The notes under the pieces: model-generated
Databases searched by the model: none
What the model saw: the letters and a program-made list of their open reading frames with translations, nothing else
What the model was told of the DNA's origin: nothing
Made by a program: the position numbers and the translations under genes
In this document: in pieces, positions 50,101 through 63,480 of the stretch
How positions within the stretch are numbered: the first letter of the stretch is position 1
Layout of the letters: every line of letters starts with the position of its first letter
Assembly (NCBI GenBank): GCA_946800325.1
Contig: OX326960.1
Location: 39,377,842-39,441,841 of the forward strand
DNA: 64,000 nucleotides
Reading direction: 5' to 3'
From: Luzula sylvatica
Taxonomy: Eukaryota > Streptophyta > Magnoliopsida > Poales > Juncaceae

Positions 50101-52456
50101 CTACACCTTCAAATAATACAATGAAGAAATTTCATAAAAGTATGTTAAAATTGAAGTGTAACACAAGAAAAAACTCAATTTTCATGTCATAATCAAAATA
50201 CTCCATAATTGAAGACTAACACACACAAATTTAAATTTTTTCAAAAATATCTTAAGAATGCAAAAAATGAAGTCTAACACCTTCCAAAAATTCCATGAAG
50301 ATATTTTTTAAAAGAATCTTAAAATTGAAGTGTAACACAAGAAAAAAACTCAATTTTCATGTCATACTCAAAATACTCCGTAATTAAAGACAAACACCCA
50401 CAAATTTAATTTTTTTCAAAAATATCTTAAGAATGCAAAAAATGAAGTCTAACACCTTCCAAAAATTCAATGAAGATATTTTTTAAAAGAATGTTAAAAT
50501 TGAAGTGTAACACAAGAAAAAAACACAATTTTCATGTCATACTCAAAATACTCCGTAATTGAAGTCTAACACACACAAATTTCAATTTTTTCAAAAATAT
50601 CTTAAGAATGCAAAAAATGAAGTCTAACACCTTCCAAAAATTCAATGAACATATATTTTAAAAGAATGTAAAAACTGAACTGTAACACAAGAAAAAAACT
50701 ATATTATCATGTCATTCTGAAAATACTCCGTAATTGAAGACTAACACACACAAATTTCAATTTTTTTCAAATATTTCTGACAAATGCAAAAAGTGAAGTC
50801 TAACACCTTCAAATAATACAATGAAGAAATTTCATAAAAGTATGTTAAAATTGAAGTGTAACACAAGAAAAAAAATCAATTTTCATGTCATACTCAAAAT
50901 ACTCCGCAATTGAAGACTAACACACAGAAATTTCAATTTTTACAAAAATTTCTTAAAAATGCAAAAAAATTGAAGTCTAACACCTTCATAAAATTCAATG
51001 AAGATATTGTTTTAAAAAATGTAAAAATTGAAGTGTAACATAAGCAAACTACTCAGTTTTCATGTCACACTCAAAATACTCCGTAATTGAAGACTAACAC
51101 ACACAAATTTCAATTTTTTCAAAAATTTCTTAAAAATGCAAAAAATGAAGTCTAACAACTTCAAAAAATTCAATGAAGCTATTTTTTAAAAAAATGTAAA
51201 AATTGAAGTTTAACATAAGCTAAATACTCAATTTTCATGTCATACTCAAAATACTCCGTAATTGAAGACTAACACACACAAATTTCAATTTTTTCAAAAA
51301 TTTCTTCCAAATGCAAAAAATGATGTCTCACCTTCAAATATTTCCATGAAGAAATTGTATAAAAGTATGTTAAAATTTAAGTGTAACACAAGAAAAAACT
51401 CAATTTTCATGTCATACTCAAAATACTCCGTAATTAAAGACTAACACGCACAAATTCAAATTTTTTCAAAAATATCTTGAGAATGCAAAAAAAGAAGTCT
51501 AACACCTTCCAAAAATTCCATGAAGATATTTTAAAAGAATGTTATAATTGAAGTGTAACACGAGAAAAAAAAACTCAATTTTCATGTCATACTCAGAATA
51601 ATCCGTAATTGAAGACTAAGACACACAAATTTAAATTTTTTCAGAAATATCTTAAGAATGCAAAAAATGAAGTCTAACACCTTCCAAAAATTCCATGAAG
51701 ATACTTTTTAAAAGAATGTTAAAATTGAAGTGTAACACAAGAAAAAAAACTCAATTTTCATGTCATACTCAAAATACTCCGTAATTGAAGACTAACACAC
51801 ACAAATTTCAATTTTTTCAAATATTTCTTAAAATTGCAAAAACCGGAAGTCTAACACCTTCAAAAAAATCTATGAAGATATTTTTTAAAAGAATCTTAAA
51901 ATTGAAGTGTAACACAAGAAAAAAAACTCAATTTTCGTGTCATACTCAAAATACTCCGTAATTAAAGACTAACACCCACAAATTTAATTTTTTTCAAAAA
52001 TATCTTAAGAATGCAAAAAATGAAGTCTAACACCTTCCAAAAATTCAATGAAGATATTTTTTAAAAGAATGTTAAAATTGAAGTGTAACACAAGAAAAAA
52101 ACACAATTTTAATGTCATACTCAAAATACTCCGTAATTGAAGTCTAACACACACAAATTTCAATTTTTTCAAAAATATCTTAAGAATGCAAAAAATGAAG
52201 TCTAACACCTTCCAAAAATTCAATGAACATATTTTTTAAAAGAATGTAAAAACTGAAGTGTAACACTAGAAAAAAACTATATTTTCATGTCATACTGAAA
52301 ACACTCCGTAATTGAAGACTAACACACACAAATTTCAATTTTTTTCAAATATTTCTGACAAATGCAAAAAGTGAAGTCAAACACCTTCAAATAATACAAT
52401 GAAGAAATTTCATAAAAGTATGTTAAAATTGAAGTGTAACACAAGAAAAAAAATCA

Positions 52457-54407
52457 ATTTTCATGTCATACTCAAAATACTCCGCAATTGAAGACTAACA
52501 CACAGAAATTTCAATTTTTTCAAAAATTTCTTAAAAATGCAAAAAAATTGAAGTCTAACACCTTCATAAAATTCCATGAAGATATTTTAAAAGAATGTTA
52601 AAATTGAAGTGTAACACGAGAAAAAAAAACTCAATTTTCATGTCATACTCAGAATACTCCGTAATTGAAGACTAAGACACACAAATTTAAATTTTTTCAA
52701 AAATATCTTAAGAATGCAAAAAATGAAGTCTAACACCTTCCAAAAATTCCATGAAGATACTTTTTAAAAGAATGTTAAAATTGAAGTGTAACATAAGAAA
52801 AAAAACTCAATTTTCATGTCATACTCAAAATACTCCGTAATTGAAGACTAACAAACAAATTTCAATTTTTTCAAAAATATCTTAAGAATGCAAAAAATGA
52901 AGTCTAACACCTTCCAAAAACTCAATGAAGATATTTTTTAAAAGAATGTTAAAATTGAAGTGTAACACAAGAAAAAAACTCAATTTTCATGTCATACTGA
53001 AAATACTACGTAATTGAAGACGAACACACACAAATTTCAATTGTTTTTCAAAAATTTCTGACAAATGCAAAAAATGAAGTCTAACACCTTCAAACAATTC
53101 AATGATGAAATTTTATAAAAGTATGTTAAAATTGAAGTGTAACACAAGAAAAAACGAAATTTTCATGTGATACTCAAAATACTCCGTAATTGAAGACTAA
53201 CACACACAAATTTCAATTTTTTCAAAAATATCTTAAGAATGCAAAAAATGAAGTCTAACACCTTCCAAAAATTCAATGAACATATTTTTTAAAAGAATGT
53301 AAAAATTGAAGTGTAACACAAGAAAAAAAAAACTATATTTTCATGTCATACTGAAAATACTCCGTAATTGAAGACTAACACACACAAATTTCAATTTTTT
53401 CTAATATTTCTGACAAACACAAAAAATGAAATATTACACCTTCAAATAATAGCATGAAGAAATTTCATAAAAGTATGTTAAAATTGAAGTGTAACACAAG
53501 AAAAAAAACTCAGTTTTCATGTCATAATAAAAATACTCCGTAATTGAAGACTAACACACAGAAATTTCAATTTTTTCAAAAATTTCTTAAAGATGCAAAA
53601 AATTGAAGTCAAACACCTTCCAAAAATTCCATGAAGATATGTTTTAAAACAATGTTAAAATTGAAGTGTAACACAACAAAAAAAAAACAATTTTCATGGC
53701 ATACTCAAAATACTCCGTAATTGAAGACTAACACACACAAATTTCAATTTTTTCAAAAATATCTTAAGAATGCAAAAAAAGAAGTCTAGCACCTTCCAAA
53801 AATTCAATGACGATATTTTTTAAAAGAATGTTAAAATTGAAGTGTAACACAAGAAAAAAAAACTCAATTTTCGTGTCATACTCAAAATACTCCGTAATTG
53901 AAGACTAACACACACAAATTTCAATTTTTTCAAATATTTCTTAAAATTGCAAAAACCGGAAGTCTAACACCTTCAAAAAAATCTATGAAGATATTTTTTA
54001 AAAGAATCTTAAAATTGAAGTGTAACATAAGAAAAAAACTCAATTTTCATGTCATACTCAAAATACTCCGTAATTAAAGACTAACACCCACAAATTTAAT
54101 TTTTTTCAAAAATATCTTAAGAATGCAAAAAATGAAGTCTAACACCTTCCAAAAATTCAATGAAGATATTTTTTAAAAGAATGTTAAAATTGAAGTGTAA
54201 CACAAGAAAAAAACACAATTTTAATGTCATACTCAAAATACTCCGTAATTGAAGTCTAACACACACAAATTTCAATTTTTTCAAAAATATCTTAAGAATG
54301 CAAAAAATGAAGTCTAACACCTTCCAAAAATTCAATGAACATATTTTTTAAAAGAATGTAAAAACTGAAGTGTAACACAAGAAAAAAACTATATTTTCAT
54401 GTCATAC
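52457..54407 (-). repeat. ~1.95-kb segment duplicated at 54,914-56,890
   Basis: About eleven monomers recur at an offset of 2,457 bp, changing to 2,482 after a 25-bp local duplication in the second copy (55,175-55,225, where AATGAAGTCTAACACCTTCC occurs twice in succession). Shared rare variants include CTCCGCAATTG, GACAAACACAAAAAATG and CTATGAAGATATTTT. Similarity ends at 54,407, where GAGAATACTCC replaces GAAAATACTCC. Confidence 0.88.
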
Positions 54408-56078
54408 TGAGAATACTCCGTAATTGAAGACTAAGACACACAAATTTAAATTTTTTCAAAAATATCTTAAGAGTGCAAAAAATGAAGTCTAACACCTTCC
54501 AAAAATTCCATGAAGATACTTTTTAAAAGAATGTTAAAATTGAAGTGTAACATAAGAAAAAAAACTCAATTTTCATGTCATACTCAAAATACTCCGTAAT
54601 TGAAGACTAACAAACAAATTTCAATTTTTTCAAAAATATCTTAAGAATGCAAAAAATGAAGTCTAACACCTTCCAAAAACTCAATGAAGATATTTTTTAA
54701 AAGAATGTAAAAATTGAAGTTTAACATAAGCTAAATACTCAATTTTCATGTCATACTCAAAATACTCCGTAATTGAAGACTAACACACACAAATTTCAAT
54801 TTTTTCAAAAATTTCTTCCAAATGCAAAAAATGATGTCTCACCTTCAAATATTTCCATGAAGAAATTGTATAAAAGTATGTTAAAATTGAAGTGTAACAC
54901 AAGAAAAAACTCAATTTTCATGTCATACTCAAAATACTCCGCAATTGAAGACTAACACACAGAAATTTCAATTTTTTCAAAAATTTCTTAAAAATGCAAA
55001 AAAATTGAAGTCTAACACCTTCATAAAATTCCATGAAGATATTTTAAAAGAATGTTAAAATTGAAGTGTAACACGAGAAAAAAAAAACTCAATTTTCATG
55101 TCATACTCAGAATACTCCGTAATTGAAGACTAAGACACACAAATTTAAATTTTTTCAAAAATATCTTAAGAATGCAAAAAATGAAGTCTAACACCTTCCA
55201 AAAAATGAAGTCTAACACCTTCCAAAAATTCCTTGAAGATACTTTTTAAAAGAATGTTAAAATTGAAGTGTAACATAAGAAAAAAAACTCAATTTTCATG
55301 TCATACTCAAAATACTCCGTAATGGAAGACTAACAAACAAATTTCAATTTTTTCAAAAATATCTTAAGAATGCAAAAAATGAAGTCTAACACCTTCCAAA
55401 AACTCAATGAAGATATTTTTTAAAAGAATGTTAAAATTGAAGTGTAACACAAGAAAAAAACTCAATTTTCATGTCATACTGAAAATACTCCGTAATTGAA
55501 GACGAACACACACAAATTTCAATTTTTTTTCAAAAATTTCTGACAAATGCAAAAAATGAAGTCTAACACCTTCAAACAATTCAATGATGAAATTTTATAA
55601 AAGTATGTTAAAATTGAAGTGTAACACAAGAAAAAACCCAATTTTCATGTCATACTCAAAATACTCCGTAATTGAAGACTAACACACACAAATTTCAATT
55701 TTTTCAAAAATATCTTAAGAATGCAAAAAATGAAGTCTAACACCTTCCAAAAATTCAATGACCATATTTTTTAAAAGAATGTAAAAATTGAAGTGTAACA
55801 CAAGAAAAAAAAAACTATATTTTCATGTCATACTGAAAATACTCCGTAATTGAAGACTAACACACACAAATTTCAATTTTTTCAAATATTTCTGACAAAC
55901 ACAAAAAATGAAATATTACACCTTCAAATAATACCATGAAGAAATTTCATAAAAGTATGTTAAAATTGAAGTGTAACACAAGAAAAAAAACTCAGTTTTC
56001 ATGTCATAATCAAAATACTCCGTAATTGAAGACTAACACACAGAAATTTCAATTTTTTCAAAAATTTCTTAAAGATGC

Positions 56079-58890
56079 AAAAAATTGAAGTCAAACACCT
56101 TCCAAAAATTCCATGAAGATATGTTTTAAAACAATGTTAAAATTGAAGTGTAACACAACAAAAAAAAAACAATTTTCATGTCATACTCAAAATACTCCGT
56201 AATTGAAGACTAACACACACAAATTTCAATTTTTTTAAAAATATCTTAAGAATGCAAAAAAAGAAGTCTAGCACCTTCCAAAAATTCAATGACGATATTT
56301 TTTAAAAGAATGTTAAAATTGAAGTGTAACACAAGAAAAAAAAACTCAATTTTCATGTCATACTCAAAATACTCCGTAATTGAAGACTAACACACACAAA
56401 TTTCAATTTTTTCAAATATTTCTTAAAATTGCAAAAACCGGAAGTCTAACACCTTCAAAAAAATCTATGAAGATATTTTTTAAAAGAATCTCAAAATTGA
56501 AGTGTAACATAAGAAAAAAACTCAATTTTCATGTCATACTCAAAATACTCCGTAATTAAAGACTAACACCCACAAAATTAATTTTTTTCAAAAATATCTT
56601 AAGAATGCAAAAAATGAAGTCTAACACCTTCCAAAAAATTCAATGAAGATATTTTTTAAAAGAATGTTAAAATTGAAGTGTAACACAACAAAAAAACACA
56701 ATTTTAATGTCATACTCAAAATACTCCGTAATTGAAGTCTAACACACACAAATTTCAATTTTTTCAAAAATATCTTAAGAATGCAAAAAATGAAGTCTAA
56801 CACCTTCCAAAAATTCAATGAACATATTTTTTAAAAGAATGTAAAAACTGAAGTGTAACACAAGAAAAAAACTATATTTTCATGTCATACTGAAAATACT
56901 CCGTAATTGAAGACTAATACACACAAATTTCAATTTTTTTCAAATATTTCTGACAAATGCAAAAAGTGAAGTCTAACACCTTCAAATAATACAATGACGA
57001 AATTTCATAAAAGTATGTTAAAATTGAAGTGTAACACAAGAAAAAAAATCAATTTTCATGTCATACTCAAAATACTCCGCAATTGAAGACTAACACACAG
57101 AAATTTCAATTTTTTCAAAAATTTCTTAAAAATGCAAAAAAAATTGAAGTCTAACACCTTCATAAAATTCCATGAAGCTATTTTTTTAAAAAATGTAAAA
57201 ATTGAAGTTTAACATAAGCTAAATACTAAATTTTCATGTCATACTCAAAATACTCCGTAATTGAAGACTAACACACACAAATTTCAATTTTTTCAAAAAT
57301 TTCTTCCAAATGCAAAAAATGATGTCTCACCTTCAAATATTTCCATGAAGAAATTGTATAAAAGTATGTTAAAATTGAAGTGTAACACAAGAAAAAACTC
57401 AATTTTCATGTCATACTCAAAATACTCCGTAATTAAAGACTAACACCCACAAATTCAAATTTTTTCAAAAATATCTTGAGAATGCAAAAAAAGAAGTCTA
57501 ACACCTTCCAAAACTTCCATGAAGATATTTTAAAAGAATGTGAAAATTGAAGTGTAACACGAAAAAAAAAAACTCAATTTTCATGTCATACTCAGAATAC
57601 TCCGTAATTGAAGACCAAGACACACAAATTTAAATTTTTTCAAAAATATCTTAAGAAAGCAAAAAATGAAGTCTAACACCTTCCAAAAATTCCATGAAGA
57701 TACTTTTAAAAAGAATGTTAAAATTGAAGTGTAACATAAGAAAAAAAACTCAATTTTCATGTCATACTCAAAATACTCCGTAATTGAAGACTAACACACA
57801 CAAATTTCAATTTTTTCAAAAATATCTCAAGAATGCAAAAAATGAAGTCTAACACCTTCCAAAAACTCAATGAAGATATTTTTTAAAAGAATGTTAAAAT
57901 TGAAGTGTAACACAAGAAAAAAACTCAATTTTCATGTCATACTGAAAATACTCTGTAATTGAAGACTAACACACACAAATTTCAATTTTTTTTGAAAAAT
58001 TTCTGACAAATGCAAAAAATGAAGTCTAACACCTTCAAACAATTCAATGATGAAATTTTATAAAAGTATGTTAAAATTGAAGTGTAACACTAGAAAAAAC
58101 TCAATTTTCATGTCATACTCAAAATACTACGTAATTAAAGACTAACACCCACAAATTTAAATTTTTTCACAAATGTCTTAAGAATACAAAAAATGAAGTC
58201 TAACACCTTCCAAAAATTCGATGAAGATATTTTTGAAAAGAATATTAAAATTGAAGTGTAACACAAGAAAAAAACACAATTTCCATGTCATACTCAAAAT
58301 ACTCCGTAATTGAAGACTAACACACACAAATTTCAATTTTTTCAAAAATATCTTAAGAATGCAAAAAATGAAGTCTAACACATTCCAAAAATTCAATGAA
58401 CATATTTTTTAAAAGAATGTAAAAATTGAAGTGTAACACAAGAAAAAAAAACTATATTTTCATGTCATACTGAAAATACTCCGTAATTGAAGACTAACAC
58501 ACACAAATTTCAATTTTTTCAAATATTTCTGACAAACACAAAAAATGAAATATTACACCTTCAAATAATACCATGAAGAAATTTCATAAAAGTATGTTAA
58601 AATTGAAGTGTAACACAAGAAAAAAACTCAGTTTTCATGTCATAATCAAAATACTCCGTAATTGAAGACTAACACACAGAAATTTCAATTTTTTCAAAAA
58701 TTTCTTAAAGATGCAAAAAATTGAAGTCAAACACCTTCCAAAAATTCAATGAAGATACGTTTTAAAAGAATGTTAAAATTGAAGTGTAACACAAGAAAAA
58801 AAAACAATTTTCATGTCATACTCTAAATACTCCGTAATTGAAGACTAACACACACAAATTTCAATTTTTTCAAAAATATCTTATGAATGC
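56079..58890 (-). repeat. 2,812-bp tandem duplication, copy 1 (16 monomers)
   Basis: This segment is followed directly by a near-identical copy at 58,891-61,702. Every landmark checked is offset by exactly 2,812 bp, for example GATGTCTCACC and the frames at 57,261/60,073 and 58,178/60,990. The few differences seen include ACTCTAAATACT against ACTCAAAATACT and GAAGACTAAC against GAAGAGTAAC near the right end. The breakpoint lies at GCAAAAAA near 58,890, where TTATGAATGC joins AAAAAATTGAAGTCAAAC. Confidence 0.93.
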
Positions 58891-61702
58891 AAAAAATTGA
58901 AGTCAAACACCTTCCAAAAATTCCATGAAGATATGTTTTAAAACAATGTTAAAATTGAAGTGTAACACAACAAAAAAAAAACAATTTTCATGTCATACTC
59001 AAAATACTCCGTAATTGAAGACTAACACACACAAATTTCAATTTTTTTAAAAATATCTTAAGAATGCAAAAAAAGAAGTCTAGCACCTTCCAAAAATTCA
59101 ATGACGATATTTTTTAAAAGAATGTTAAAATTGAAGTGTAACACAAGAAAAAAAAACTCAATTTTCATGTCATACTCAAAATACTCCGTAATTGAAGACT
59201 AACACACACAAATTTCAATTTTTTCAAATATTTCTTAAAATTGCAAAAACCGGAAGTCTAACACCTTCAAAAAAATCTATGAAGATATTTTTTAAAAGAA
59301 TCTCAAAATTGAAGTGTAACATAAGAAAAAAACTCAATTTTCATGTCATACTCAAAATACTCCGTAATTAAAGACTAACACCCACAAAATTAATTTTTTT
59401 CAAAAATATCTTAAGAATGCAAAAAATGAAGTCTAACACCTTCCAAAAAATTCAATGAAGATATTTTTTAAAAGAATGTTAAAATTGAAGTGTAACACAA
59501 CAAAAAAACACAATTTTAATGTCATACTCAAAATACTCCGTAATTGAAGTCTAACACACACAAATTTCAATTTTTTCAAAAATATCTTAAGAATGCAAAA
59601 AATGAAGTCTAACACCTTCCAAAAATTCAATGAACATATTTTTTAAAAGAATGTAAAAACTGAAGTGTAACACAAGAAAAAAACTATATTTTCATGTCAT
59701 ACTGAAAATACTCCGTAATTGAAGACTAATACACACAAATTTCAATTTTTTTCAAATATTTCTGACAAATGCAAAAAGTGAAGTCTAACACCTTCAAATA
59801 ATACAATGACGAAATTTCATAAAAGTATGTTAAAATTGAAGTGTAACACAAGAAAAAAAATCAATTTTCATGTCATACTCAAAATACTCCGCAATTGAAG
59901 ACTAACACACAGAAATTTCAATTTTTTCAAAAATTTCTTAAAAATGCAAAAAAAATTGAAGTCTAACACCTTCATAAAATTCCATGAAGCTATTTTTTTA
60001 AAAAATGTAAAAATTGAAGTTTAACATAAGCTAAATACTAAATTTTCATGTCATACTCAAAATACTCCGTAATTGAAGACTAACACACACAAATTTCAAT
60101 TTTTTCAAAAATTTCTTCCAAATGCAAAAAATGATGTCTCACCTTCAAATATTTCCATGAAGAAATTGTATAAAAGTATGTTAAAATTGAAGTGTAACAC
60201 AAGAAAAAACTCAATTTTCATGTCATACTCAAAATACTCCGTAATTAAAGACTAACACCCACAAATTCAAATTTTTTCAAAAATATCTTGAGAATGCAAA
60301 AAAAGAAGTCTAACACCTTCCAAAACTTCCATGAAGATATTTTAAAAGAATGTGAAAATTGAAGTGTAACACGAAAAAAAAAAACTCAATTTTCATGTCA
60401 TACTCAGAATACTCCGTAATTGAAGACCAAGACACACAAATTTAAATTTTTTCAAAAATATCTTAAGAAAGCAAAAAATGAAGTCTAACACCTTCCAAAA
60501 ATTCCATGAAGATACTTTTAAAAAGAATGTTAAAATTGAAGTGTAACATAAGAAAAAAAACTCAATTTTCATGTCATACTCAAAATACTCCGTAATTGAA
60601 GACTAACACACACAAATTTCAATTTTTTCAAAAATATCTCAAGAATGCAAAAAATGAAGTCTAACACCTTCCAAAAACTCAATGAAGATATTTTTTAAAA
60701 GAATGTTAAAATTGAAGTGTAACACAAGAAAAAAACTCAATTTTCATGTCATACTGAAAATACTCTGTAATTGAAGACTAACACACACAAATTTCAATTT
60801 TTTTTGAAAAATTTCTGACAAATGCAAAAAATGAAGTCTAACACCTTCAAACAATTCAATGATGAAATTTTATAAAAGTATGTTAAAATTGAAGTGTAAC
60901 ACTAGAAAAAACTCAATTTTCATGTCATACTCAAAATACTACGTAATTAAAGACTAACACCCACAAATTTAAATTTTTTCACAAATGTCTTAAGAATACA
61001 AAAAATGAAGTCTAACACCTTCCAAAAATTCGATGAAGATATTTTTGAAAAGAATATTAAAATTGAAGTGTAACACAAGAAAAAAACACAATTTCCATGT
61101 CATACTCAAAATACTCCGTAATTGAAGACTAACACACACAAATTTCAATTTTTTCAAAAATATCTTAAGAATGCAAAAAATGAAGTCTAACACATTCCAA
61201 AAATTCAATGAACATATTTTTTAAAAGAATGTAAAAATTGAAGTGTAACACAAGAAAAAAAAACTATATTTTCATGTCATACTGAAAATACTCCGTAATT
61301 GAAGACTAACACACACAAATTTCAATTTTTTCAAATATTTCTGACAAACACAAAAAATGAAATATTACACCTTCAAATAATACCATGAAGAAATTTCATA
61401 AAAGTATGTTAAAATTGAAGTGTAACACAAGAAAAAAACTCAGTTTTCATGTCATAATCAAAATACTCCGTAATTGAAGACTAACACACAGAAATTTCAA
61501 TTTTTTCAAAAATTTCTTAAAGATGCAAAAAATTGAAGTCAAACACCTTCCAAAAATTCAATGAAGATACGTTTTAAAAGAATGTTAAAATTGAAGTGTA
61601 ACACAAGAAAAAAAAACAATTTTCATGTCATACTCAAAATACTCCGTAATTGAAGAGTAACACACACAAATTTCAATTTTTTCAAAAATATCTTATGAAT
61701 GC
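58891..61702 (-). repeat. 2,812-bp tandem duplication, copy 2
   Basis: Second copy of 56,079-58,890. Equal length (no indels between landmarks) and very high identity point to a very recent unequal exchange or replication slippage, or possibly an assembly repeat. At its right end TTATGAATGC is followed by AAAAAAAGAAGTCTAGC, the original continuation of the array. Confidence 0.93.
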
Positions 61703-62609
61703 AAAAAAAGAAGTCTAGCACCTTCCAAAAATTCAATGACGATATTTTTTAAAAGAATGTTAAAATTGAAGTGTAACACAAGAAAAAAAACTCAATTTTC
61801 ATGTCATACTCTAAATACTCCGTAATTGAAGACTAACACACACAAATTTCAATTTTTTCAAATATTTCTTAAAATTGCAAAAACCGGAAGTCTAACACCT
61901 TCAAAAAAATCTATGAAGATATTTTTTAAAAGAATCTTAAAATTGAAGTGTAACACAAGAAAAAAAAACTCAATTTTCATGTCATACTCAAAATACTCCG
62001 TAATTAAAGACTAACACCCACAAATTTAATTTTTTTCAAAAATATCTTAAGAATGCAAAAAATGAAGTCTAACACCTTCCAAAAATTCCATGAAGATATT
62101 TTTTAAAAGAATGTTAAAATTGAAGTGTAACACAAGAAAAAAACACAATTTTAATGTCATACTCAAAATACTCCGTAATTGAAGTCTAACACACACAAAT
62201 TTCAATTTTTTCAAAAATATCTTAAGAATGCAAAAAATGAAGTCTTACACCTTCCAAAAATTCAATGAACATATTTTTTAAAAGAATGCAAAAACTGAAG
62301 TGTAACACAAGAAAAAAACTATATTTTCATGTCATCCTGAAAATACTCCGTAATTGAAGACTAACACACACAAATTTCAAATTTTTTCAAATATTTCTGA
62401 CAAATGCAAAAAGTGAAGTCTAACACCTTCAAATAATACAATGAAGAAATTTCATAAAAGTATGTTAAAATTGAAGTGTAACACAAGAAAAAAAATCAAT
62501 TTTCATGTCATACTCAAAATACTCCGCAATTGAAGACTAACACACAGAAATTTCAATTTTTTCAAAAATTTCTTAAAAATGCAAAAAAATTGAAGTCTAA
62601 CACCTTCAT

Positions 62610-63480
62610 AAAATTCAATGAAGATATTGTTTTAAAAAATGTATAAATTGAAGTGTAACATAATAAAACTACTCAGTTTTCATGTCATACTCAAAATACT
62701 CCGTAATTGAAGACTAACACACACAAATTTCAATTTTTGTCAAAAATTTCTTAAAAATGCAATAAATGAAGTCAAACACCTTCCAAAAATTCAATGAAGA
62801 TATTTTTTATAAGAATATTAAAATTGAAGCGTAACACAAGAAAAAAACTTAATTTTCATATCACACTCAAAATACTTCGTAATTGAAGACTAACACACAC
62901 AAATTTCAATTTTTTCAAAAATTTCTTAAAAATGCAAAAAATGAAGTCTAACAACTTCAAAAAATTCAATGAAGCTATTTTTTAAAAAAATGTAAAAATT
63001 GAAGTTTAACATAAGCTAAATACTCAATTTTCATGTCATACACAAAATACTCCGTAATTGAAGACTAACACACACAAATTTCAATTTTTTCAAAAATTTC
63101 TTCCAAATGCAAAAAATGATGTCTCACCTTCAAATATTTCCATGAAGAAATTGTATAAAAGTATGTTAAAATTGAAGTGTAACACAAGAAAAAACTCAAT
63201 TTTCATGTCATACTCAAAATACTCCGTAATTAAAGACTAACACCCACAAATTCAAATTTTTTCAAAAATATCTTGAGAATGCAAAAAAAGAAGTCTAACA
63301 CCTTCCAAAAATTCCATGAAGATATTTTAAAAGAATGTTAAAATTGAAGTGTAACATAAGAAAAAAACTTAATTTTCATATCACACTCAAAATACTCCGT
63401 AATTGAAGACTAACACACACAAATTTCAATTTTTTCAAAAATTTCTTAAAAATGCAAAAAATGAAGTCTAACAACTTCAA
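62610..63480 (-). repeat. 871-bp tandem duplication (5 monomers), copy 1; copy 2 runs off the window
   Basis: GATATTGTTTTAAAAAATGT, AATAAATGAAGTCAAACACC and GAAGCGTAACACAAG recur 871 bp later (for example 62,761 and 63,632). Copy 2 starts near 63,481 and continues to the window end. Differences include CATAATAAAACTAC against CATAAGCAAACTAC. Confidence 0.87.

Noticed and set aside
9713..63240. Dozens of 60-88-codon open frames on both strands inside the satellite
   Set aside because: They recur only because the ~175-bp monomer recurs, are Phe/Leu/Lys/Asn-rich translations of AT-rich repeat, and identical ones sit at duplication offsets (for example 2,812 bp). No start context or domain supports coding.
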